Origin: GCA-2719315 sp964448645
Lineage (GTDB): Bacteria; Bacteroidota; Bacteroidia; Flavobacteriales; Flavobacteriaceae
Length of the DNA stretch: 5,379 bases
Reading direction: 5' to 3'
Assembly (NCBI GenBank): GCA_964448645.1
Contig: CAYUZY010000114.1
Span: 1 to 5,379, forward strand
Both the position numbers and the translations under genes were made by a program. Shown here piece after piece: positions 1 to 5,379 of the stretch (position 1 is its first letter; every line of letters begins with the position of its first letter). The notes under the pieces were generated by a model. It searched no databases. It saw only the letters and a list, made by a program, of their open reading frames with translations, and was not told where the DNA came from.

Positions 1-21
1 TTTATTTAATGAAACTAAGAA

Positions 22-1470
22 ATGAAAAATAAAAAATCTCAAACAAAAGATCAACTTACGTTTAATCAAATACATGCTAAAGTTTCTATGCTATTATCTA
101 AATATATCAATGAAAATGACCATGTTTTAAAACAAAAAAATCCAAAAAAAATTGCTAATGAACTTAATTTAAAAGATAATCTTAGAGATGGATTTGAAAA
201 TGTTGATTCTATGATGACATTTATCAAAAATTATTTATCAAACACAAATCATTTAAAAAACTCAAGATATATGGGGCATCAAGTTGCTGTTCCGCAAGAT
301 TTATCAGGTATTCCTGAAATGATTCATGGAACTATAAATAATCCTAGTTCTTTATATGAAATGGGCCCTTCTGCTTCAGTTATTGAAAGTTTTATGATAA
401 ACTGGATGTTAAAAAAATTAAATTGGTTTAAAGGAATTGATTTATATGACTTTAAACATAGTGAAAGTTATGGAAGTGGCTTTTTAACTCATGGAGGCTC
501 TATTGCTAATCTAACTGTTCTTTCAGCTGCAAGAGCATCTATATCTCCCAATTCATGGACTAATGGTAATCCAAATGATTTAGTTGTTTTAGGAGCAAGT
601 TCAGTTCATTATTGTATTTCGAGATCATTATCAATAATGGGAATGGGATCTAATTCATTTATTCCTATTCGAGTTGATAATGAGGAGAAATGCATTATGG
701 ATGAGCTTTATAAAGTCTATGAAAAAGTTATAAAAGAAGGAAAAAAAGTTATGGCTGTTATTGCAAATGCATGCGCTACATCAACGGGTTTATTTGATCC
801 TATAAATGAAATGGCCGAATTTTGTTCAAAAAAGAACGTCTGGTTTCATGTTGATGCCGCACATGGAGCAGTTGCTTTACTTTCAAAAAAAGAAAAACAT
901 AAATTAAAAGGAATTGAAAAGGCTGATTCTGTAATTTGGGATGCTCATAAAATGATGAGAGTTCCATCTCTCTGTACAGCCGTTTTATTTAAAAATCATA
1001 CAAACCAAATTAATAATTTTATACAAGAAGGAAGTTATGTTTTCCACAAGGAAGAAGTAGTTGGAATGGACACAATGCCATATACTATAGAATGTACAAA
1101 AGCACCTTTAGGCCCAAAACTGTTCTGGACATTTGCTCTAGAAGGAGAAAAGTCCATTACAAATTATGTAGAAAATAGTTTTAAAAAAACAAAACAATTA
1201 CATGACCTTTTAAGTAAAAGAGATGATTTTTTATGCCCTTATTATCCAGAATCTAACATACTCTGTTTTAAATACATGCCTTCAAAATTTGATTGTGAAA
1301 AACAATTAAAGCTTAGATATAAAATTATTAAAGAAGGTTCAATTTATTTAACTTCATGTATTTTTAAAAACGAAAGGTTTCTAAGAGTTGTTATAATAAA
1401 TCCAGATACTTCAAAAAAAGATTTTGAAAAATTGATACAGGTAATAATAAAAGTAGGAGATAAATTATAA
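22..1470 (+). CDS. Group II PLP-dependent amino-acid decarboxylase (aromatic-L-amino-acid / diaminobutyrate decarboxylase family)
   Basis: This cytosolic fold-type I pyridoxal-phosphate enzyme should decarboxylate an L-amino acid to an amine and CO2. The 482 residues are close to the family's usual 470-520. Seen in the sequence: a substrate-domain segment SRYMGHQ (81-87), FLTHGGSIANL (154-164, phosphate-binding region), His196 where family members stack a His on the PLP ring, TSTGLFDP (253-260), HVDAAHG (276-282) with Asp278 for the pyridine nitrogen, and DAHKMM (308-313) with Lys310 as the Schiff-base lysine. Tyr339 in GSYVFHKEE matches the mobile-loop tyrosine of true decarboxylases, which related aldehyde synthases replace. 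All key residues are present, so it should be active. The substrate is not readable from motifs: 2,4-diaminobutyrate, aromatic amino acids, glutamate and cysteine sulfinate are all possible. Upstream in-frame stops at 7-9 and 16-18 support the ATG at 22; only a weak purine stretch (aaga) precedes it. The channel gene follows 63 bases downstream. Confidence 0.92.
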   Translation: MKNKKSQTKDQLTFNQIHAKVSMLLSKYINENDHVLKQKNPKKIANELNLKDNLRDGFENVDSMMTFIKNYLSNTNHLKNSRYMGHQVAVPQDLSGIPEMIHGTINNPSSLYEMGPSASVIESFMINWMLKKLNWFKGIDLYDFKHSESYGSGFLTHGGSIANLTVLSAARASISPNSWTNGNPNDLVVLGASSVHYCISRSLSIMGMGSNSFIPIRVDNEEKCIMDELYKVYEKVIKEGKKVMAVIANACATSTGLFDPINEMAEFCSKKNVWFHVDAAHGAVALLSKKEKHKLKGIEKADSVIWDAHKMMRVPSLCTAVLFKNHTNQINNFIQEGSYVFHKEEVVGMDTMPYTIECTKAPLGPKLFWTFALEGEKSITNYVENSFKKTKQLHDLLSKRDDFLCPYYPESNILCFKYMPSKFDCEKQLKLRYKIIKEGSIYLTSCIFKNERFLRVVIINPDTSKKDFEKLIQVIIKVGDKL

Positions 1471-1520
1471 TTTTTTAAAAATCATTTATTGTAAAAATAT
1501 ATTTATGTTTGTTTTTATTT

Positions 1521-1524
1521 AGGA
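1521..1524 (+). promoter_or_regulatory. Ribosome binding site of the MscS-family channel gene
   Basis: AGGA lies nine bases before the ATG at 1534. It is the only purine-rich Shine-Dalgarno-like stretch in the otherwise T/A-rich 63-base gap after the decarboxylase gene, and it supports this start. No convincing -35/-10 promoter pair or hairpin terminator can be picked out of that gap, so the channel gene may be co-transcribed with the decarboxylase gene. Confidence 0.6.
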
Positions 1525-1533
1525 TCAGCTAAA

Positions 1534-2781
1534 ATGAATGATTTTAATATTCAGTCTCTAATTAAAGAAATTCTAATAGAAAAGGGAGCTAACGACTTTT
1601 GGTCTCAAATCTTTAGTTTTGGAATTTCTTTTATACTAATTTTTCTTTCAAGCTTATTAATATATTTTGTTTCAAAAAAAATAATTGTTAAAATATTTAA
1701 TAAAGTTTCAAAAAAAACTGATAGTAAGTTTGATGATTTTTTAATTCTTAATAAACTTCCTGTAATATTATCTTACATAATTCCAGTTTATTATTTATTT
1801 GTATTCTTCCCTGATTTCTTTACCCTTGAGATAGATGTTAAAAATTTATTTTTAAATATTCTAGAAGCTTCAACTGTTATTATCTTTATCTGGTTAGTCA
1901 GAGCTATTCTAAAAACAGTCAGTGACTATCTAAAAACACTCCCAAATTTTAAAGACAAACCTATTGACAGCTATATTCAAGTTTTTATGATCTTTTTGTG
2001 GTTTCTAGGAGTTCTTTTAATCCTTTCTATTTTCACTGATAAAGACATTTCGACTTTCATAGCAACATTAGGGGGGCTTACCGCTGTTATTCTTTTTGTT
2101 TTTAAAGACTCAATATTAGGTTTCGTTGCAAGTGTTCAAATAACTGTTAATGACACTGTAAGAATTGGAGATTGGATCACAATGAAAAACAGTAATGCTG
2201 ATGGAGATGTTATATCTATAAGCTTATCATCTGTTCAAGTTCAAAATTTTGACAAAACTATAACATCAATACCTACTTATAAACTCGTTTCAGATTCCTT
2301 TGTAAACTGGAGAGGAATGAGTGATTCCGAAGGAAGAAGAATAAAAAGATCTCTTTTAATAAAAGCAAAAAGTATAAAATTTTTAGATTCAAAAGAAATT
2401 AAAAAATTAAAACAAATTGAACTTATATCTGATTTTATTGCTAATCGAGAAAATGAAATTACAAATCATAATAACACAAAAAAAGTCAATAAATCAATTC
2501 TAATTAATGGTAGAAATATGACTAATTTAGGTCTCTTTAGAAGATATGCCGAGTCATATTTAAATAACCATAAGATGTTAAATAAAAAAATGACAATTAT
2601 GTGTAGGCAATTAGCTCCTACTTCTCAGGGAATTCCAATTGAAGTTTATGCCTTTAGTAAAGAAAAAGAATGGATTAAATATGAACAAATCATGTCTGAC
2701 ATCTTTGATCATTTGATCGCATCGATAAACTTTTTCGATTTAGAAATTTTTGAATTCTCTCAAAATATTGAAAAAAAATAG
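1534..2781 (+). CDS. ybdG: MscS-family mechanosensitive ion channel, YbdG/MscM type
   Basis: An inner-membrane mechanosensitive channel. E. coli YbdG contributes to the miniconductance (MscM) response that releases solutes on hypo-osmotic shock; here the role is inferred by homology. From recall, the protein matches E. coli YbdG in length (415 residues) and is collinear with it. Hydrophobic segments lie at about 25-47, 75-95, 105-128 and 148-168. The pore helix follows at about 174-203 with a Gly-Gly at 180-181 and VFKDSILGFVASVQI (189-203), the MscS pore-to-beta-domain hallmark. Next come the beta domain (NDTVRIGDWITM, 206-217; ITSIPTYKLVSDSFVNW, 243-259) and the YbdG-type GRRIKRS (267-273). 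The C-terminal cytoplasmic domain includes RNMTNLGLFRRY (327-338) and MCRQLAPTSQGIPIEVYAF (356-374). The ATG is preceded by AGGA. Its TAG stop is the first part of the terminator stem. It is complete, with no frame damage. The gene symbol rests on remembered similarity, and other YbdG-like paralogues exist. Confidence 0.93.
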   Translation: MNDFNIQSLIKEILIEKGANDFWSQIFSFGISFILIFLSSLLIYFVSKKIIVKIFNKVSKKTDSKFDDFLILNKLPVILSYIIPVYYLFVFFPDFFTLEIDVKNLFLNILEASTVIIFIWLVRAILKTVSDYLKTLPNFKDKPIDSYIQVFMIFLWFLGVLLILSIFTDKDISTFIATLGGLTAVILFVFKDSILGFVASVQITVNDTVRIGDWITMKNSNADGDVISISLSSVQVQNFDKTITSIPTYKLVSDSFVNWRGMSDSEGRRIKRSLLIKAKSIKFLDSKEIKKLKQIELISDFIANRENEITNHNNTKKVNKSILINGRNMTNLGLFRRYAESYLNNHKMLNKKMTIMCRQLAPTSQGIPIEVYAFSKEKEWIKYEQIMSDIFDHLIASINFFDLEIFEFSQNIEKK

Positions 2782-2812
2782 AACCATTCAATTAAGAAAG
2801 GTTCTATTTTTT
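2773..2812. terminator. Bidirectional intrinsic terminator between converging genes
   Basis: TAGAACC (2779-2785) pairs perfectly with GGTTCTA (2800-2806) around a 14-base loop. The stem is flanked by an A tract on the left and a six-T tract (2807-2812) on the right, so the whole is a perfect 13-base inverted repeat (2773-2785 with 2800-2812). It therefore has a U-tract hairpin on both strands. It can end the rightward channel transcript and, 15 bases past the stop at 2827, the leftward propeller-gene transcript. The stem opens with the channel gene's own stop codon (2779-2781). The stem is short with three G-C pairs, so its efficiency is uncertain. Confidence 0.85.
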
Positions 2813-2826
2813 ATAATATTTATATA

Positions 2827-5130
2827 CTATTTTATGTTTAAATATGGTGAGCCAGCTTTAATTAATTCATTATTTATTTCTGGAATTTCAACATTATAAA
2901 TTTTTTCAATTTTAGTTTTAATTGATTTTATAGCCTTTATTGCTATACTCATGCTTTTTTTATGAAGCATCGTTGGACCATATGTTGTTGATAATCCCCT
3001 TTGAGCAACACTCATTCTATTTTGAACTGTAGGCGCTCTTTTTTCTCCAATCTGCTTTTTTGCATCACTACCATTAATTTCAAGATTAATGTCTCTAATA
3101 GTATTTTCTAATTTAAATATCTTAGAGTTTAATTCTCCAGGATTAATTTTAATTCTACTCAAAGCTTTTTTGAAAGAACTTAATTTCCCTAAACTTTGAT
3201 TTAACAAATCATTAACTTCATACAATTGATTTTGAATAGCAGATAAATCATTTTTATAAGAATTATATTCTTGATAACTAACGCCTTTTAAAACTCCTTC
3301 TCTAATTGGCTTTACTTCAAACTCGATCGGTCCATCTAATTTGGAAATTTCACCATTATTATCTAAATATAAAGTTGCATTGTAATTCCCTGGAATTGCA
3401 ATTGGACCAGAATTTGATCTCCTACCAGAGTTTGATCCAATTGATCTATTACTCGGGTGTCTTAAATCCCATGCTATTCTATGAGAACCTTTTCTTGCAG
3501 TTTTAGATATATTTCTTATTATATTTCCATTCATATCTGATATGCTTAACCAAATTTTAGCTTTTTGTTCATTAATTTCCTTATCAACCTTATTCCAACC
3601 TGGAAATGTAATGTTTTGCAATCTCTTATTTAATGATTTCTCCCTTTGTTTTCGAGTTTCTTTTTGAGTAGGATAATTTTTTGATAAATGATAAGTAAAA
3701 ACTGCACCAAATTTTGGATTTTTAGCAAAATAATAATCTGCACCTGTGTTTCCTACTTTACTTCTTGGCACATACCATTTTGCCGGTCTTGGTTTAAAAA
3801 GAGTACCCGTTTTATTTAAATTTTCAGGAATCATCTCTCTTAATGCACTAAAATCATCTAGAACATAAAACCCTCTTCCAAATGAAGCGGCTACAAGATC
3901 ATTTTCTCTTTTTTGAATAACAAGATCTCTAAATGAACTATTTGGAGTTCCAGGAATTTTCTGCCATGAAACTCCAGAATTCAAAGAGGTATAAATTCCA
4001 AATTCAGTAGCTACAAAAAACAAATTTTTTGCAATTGGATCTTGAACTAATCTCCAAATTAATGTTCTTTTAGGTAAATTACTTGAAATTGACTTCCATG
4101 TTTTTCCTTGGTCAGTACTTTTAAATATATAAGGATTAAAATCACCTTCTTTATGATTATCTAAACATACGTAAACAGTATTAACGTCATGTAAATCAGC
4201 TTTAATATCATTTACAAAAGTTCTTTTAGGAAGACCTAATTGAGTTACAGGAATTTTGGTCCAATTTTCTCCGCCATTGGATGTTACTTGAATAAAGCCA
4301 TCATCTGTTCCTGCATAAATTAATCCTTTTTTTAGAGGAGATTCAGACAAAGAAGTAATAGTATTATAAGTTGACATTGCGCTAATGTCCCAAGGATTGT
4401 CCCAACTCTGTTTTCGACCCATTATAGGTAAAGTTATTCTTTCTTCATTTCTAGTTAAATCTCCAGAAATAGCAGCCCAATCATCACCTCTGCTTTCAGA
4501 CTTCCAAACTCTATATGATCCAAAATAAAGTGTTGCTGGATCATGAGGGCTAACTAAAATTGGTGCATCCCAATTAAATCTTTCATGAGGATCTCCTTCT
4601 CCAGCTTGTGGTTGAACAAACAATGTTTCACCAGTTATTAGATCTACTCTATGTAAACCTCCTTGTTGAGTTTCAGCATAAACAATATTATTAAATTCAG
4701 GATCGCTAGCAGTCTGATGCCCATCAGCTCCTAAAATTTTATACCAATTTCTATTACTTATTCCTTCTCTTTCATCAGTTGCAGAAGGTCCTCCAGCTGA
4801 TCCATTGTCTTGAGTTCCACCGAAAATATGATAAAAAGGCTTAGCATCATTGACTGCAACCTTATAAAACTGTGTTAGAGGTAAATTTTTAATATACCTC
4901 CAATTTTCAGCAAGATCAAAAGTTTCATAGATCCCTGCATCAGTTCCTATCATTATATAATCAGGATCATCTTTTTTAAATATTATTGAATGATTATCCG
5001 AATGCTTTTTACTTTCCTTTAACTGAGTAAAGGTCTTTCCTCCATCCTCAGACGTTTGAACTCTTACATTAACTAGATATAATCTATCAAACTTATGAGG
5101 GCTTGCATAAAGTTCCTGATAATAATGCAA
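2827..5130 (-). CDS. BNR/Asp-box beta-propeller (sortilin/VPS10-like, 'glycosyl hydrolase' annotated) protein, N-terminally truncated
   Basis: This belongs to the large secreted WD40/YVTN/BNR-repeat family often labelled glycosyl hydrolase or VPS10/sortilin-like. The biochemical role is unknown and no catalytic site can be assigned. Asp-box motifs of the S-x-D-x-G-x-x-W/F type, complete or degenerate, occur at SEDGGKTF (27-34), ESRGDDW (212-218), SNGGENW (284-290), STDQGKTW (338-345) and SLNSGVSW (382-389). They mark propeller blades over about 1-430. GTQDNG (105-110) and SFGRGFYVLDD (416-426) are typical of the family. An Ig-like segment follows (about 525-608: WDLRHP at 554-559, GPIAIPGNY at 575-583), then a helical, Lys-rich C-terminus (about 615-755). 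Members usually exceed about 1,000 residues and start with a signal peptide. Here 767 residues begin mid-propeller. The start is a TTG (5128-5130) directly after an in-frame TAA, without a good ribosome site, and the frame overlaps the permease fragment by 38 bases. I take this as a 5'-truncated gene. Confidence 0.85.
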   Translation of the reverse strand: MHYYQELYASPHKFDRLYLVNVRVQTSEDGGKTFTQLKESKKHSDNHSIIFKKDDPDYIMIGTDAGIYETFDLAENWRYIKNLPLTQFYKVAVNDAKPFYHIFGGTQDNGSAGGPSATDEREGISNRNWYKILGADGHQTASDPEFNNIVYAETQQGGLHRVDLITGETLFVQPQAGEGDPHERFNWDAPILVSPHDPATLYFGSYRVWKSESRGDDWAAISGDLTRNEERITLPIMGRKQSWDNPWDISAMSTYNTITSLSESPLKKGLIYAGTDDGFIQVTSNGGENWTKIPVTQLGLPKRTFVNDIKADLHDVNTVYVCLDNHKEGDFNPYIFKSTDQGKTWKSISSNLPKRTLIWRLVQDPIAKNLFFVATEFGIYTSLNSGVSWQKIPGTPNSSFRDLVIQKRENDLVAASFGRGFYVLDDFSALREMIPENLNKTGTLFKPRPAKWYVPRSKVGNTGADYYFAKNPKFGAVFTYHLSKNYPTQKETRKQREKSLNKRLQNITFPGWNKVDKEINEQKAKIWLSISDMNGNIIRNISKTARKGSHRIAWDLRHPSNRSIGSNSGRRSNSGPIAIPGNYNATLYLDNNGEISKLDGPIEFEVKPIREGVLKGVSYQEYNSYKNDLSAIQNQLYEVNDLLNQSLGKLSSFKKALSRIKINPGELNSKIFKLENTIRDINLEINGSDAKKQIGEKRAPTVQNRMSVAQRGLSTTYGPTMLHKKSMSIAIKAIKSIKTKIEKIYNVEIPEINNELIKAGSPYLNIK

Positions 5131-5379
5131 TTACACCACTAAGGCTTGATATGTGAAGAGTTTTGTTCTTTGTAAATGGTTTTACCTTCCTAGAAATTAT
5201 ATCAACTACACCTGAATTTCTAAGTGCTTTACTTATTATTAGTACTGCAGCAACAGTAACTACTGCTGGATGTCCAAATCCATTAAATATATCTGATATA
5301 TTTAAAATAAGAGTAGATTGCTCTCCTCCAAGAATCTTGTCAAAAACAACAAGCAAGAAAAGTGATATTATTGATACAA
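5093..5379 (-). CDS. SLC13/DASS-type permease, N-terminal fragment (cut by the window edge; 3' part missing)
   Basis: The frame is open to the right edge of the window, so the true start lies outside; a TTG at 5356 is not a credible start because VSIISLF precedes it in frame. About 94 residues are readable. They resemble the N-terminal membrane part of bacterial SLC13 (divalent anion:sodium symporter superfamily) permeases. These run about 590-600 residues, often with central TrkA-C domains, and move dicarboxylates, sulfate or similar anions. Recognisable are the hydrophobic start (LFLLVVFDKI), FNGFGHPAVVTVAAVLIISKAL with the 'G-x-x-P-A-V-x-T-V-A' pattern, the 'SGVVDIISRKV' loop and SLSGVIALLSG. 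Where the family continues into the next helix with a MNN-type motif, this frame reads TLCKPS and stops at 5093. Those last residues are out-of-frame propeller-gene sequence. The product would lack most of its membrane helices and cannot transport. The substrate is unknown. Confidence 0.75.
   Translation of the reverse strand, partial: VSIISLFLLVVFDKILGGEQSTLILNISDIFNGFGHPAVVTVAAVLIISKALRNSGVVDIISRKVKPFTKNKTLHISSLSGVIALLSGTLCKPS
5114..5128 (-). other. Probable junction between broken permease and broken propeller gene
   Basis: On the minus strand the bases GCATTATTATCAGGA read ALLSG in the permease frame and (T)HYYQEL-type codons in the propeller frame. Both readings fit their own families here. 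Permease similarity stops just downstream and propeller similarity starts just here, which places the breakpoint at or within a few bases of this stretch. The short repetitive word TTATTATCA could have served as microhomology shared by the two parental sequences. That is an inference, since neither intact parent is in the window. Confidence 0.6.

Noticed and set aside
1470..1482. AT-only palindrome ATTTTTTAAAAAT just after the decarboxylase stop, as a terminator
   Set aside because: It has no G-C pairs and no loop, so it would not form a stable hairpin. Such runs are expected in this AT-rich sequence.
1489..1517. TTGTAA followed 17 bases later by TTTTTA as a promoter for the channel gene
   Set aside because: The -10 candidate is a poor match, and many similar pairs occur by chance in this base composition.
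2071..2076. Run of six G in the channel gene as a possible frameshift or slippage site
   Set aside because: The frame is intact on both sides and the run encodes the Gly-Gly of the pore helix (LGGL), which fits the family without any shift.
3306..3506. A 66-codon plus-strand open frame inside the propeller gene
   Set aside because: It lies antisense within a long well-supported coding region, has no recognisable domain or ribosome site, and is the expected by-product of AT-rich antisense sequence.
1..5379. A novel defence, mobile or multigene system
   Set aside because: All coding sequence is explained by four known families. There are no repeats, integrases, transposases, CRISPR-like arrays, toxin-antitoxin pairs or unexplained gaps over 70 bases.

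Overview
This 5.4 kb window comes from a very AT-rich bacterial genome (about 30% G+C by eye, with A/T-ending codons and many poly-A and poly-T runs). The YbdG-type channel resembles gammaproteobacterial proteins. The low G+C, a secreted sortilin-like propeller protein and an SLC13 permease would suit a streamlined marine lineage such as SAR86. That assignment is an inference from style and gene content, and no marker gene fixes it.

Layout: two genes run rightward and two run leftward, converging near 2800. The rightward pair is a complete group II pyridoxal-phosphate amino-acid decarboxylase (22-1470) and, 63 bases later, a complete MscS-family mechanosensitive channel of the YbdG/MscM type (1534-2781). 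A perfect inverted repeat with A and T tracts starts inside the channel's stop codon. It is placed to end transcription from both directions. On the minus strand lies a large BNR/Asp-box beta-propeller protein (2827-5130) with an Ig-like linker domain and a helical C-terminus. It lacks the N-terminal part expected of its family. Upstream of it, to the window's right edge, is the N-terminal part of an SLC13/DASS-type permease (5093-5379).

The most notable point is the join between the last two genes. The permease reads well up to its conserved 'SLSGVIALLSG' segment, then its frame runs into 5' sequence of the propeller gene and stops after a few foreign residues. The propeller gene begins mid-domain at a TTG directly after an in-frame stop, with no signal peptide. 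This looks like two broken genes joined within about 15-20 bases, by a genuine deletion or rearrangement or by an assembly or amplification chimera. The sequence alone cannot tell these apart.

The genes do not form an evident pathway. The decarboxylase and channel may share a transcript, but nothing ties their functions together. I see no RNA genes, insertion sequence, CRISPR array, phage genes or defence system, and no convincing novel multigene system. Apart from the 63-base gap at 1471-1533 and the 45-base gap at 2782-2826, the window is coding.
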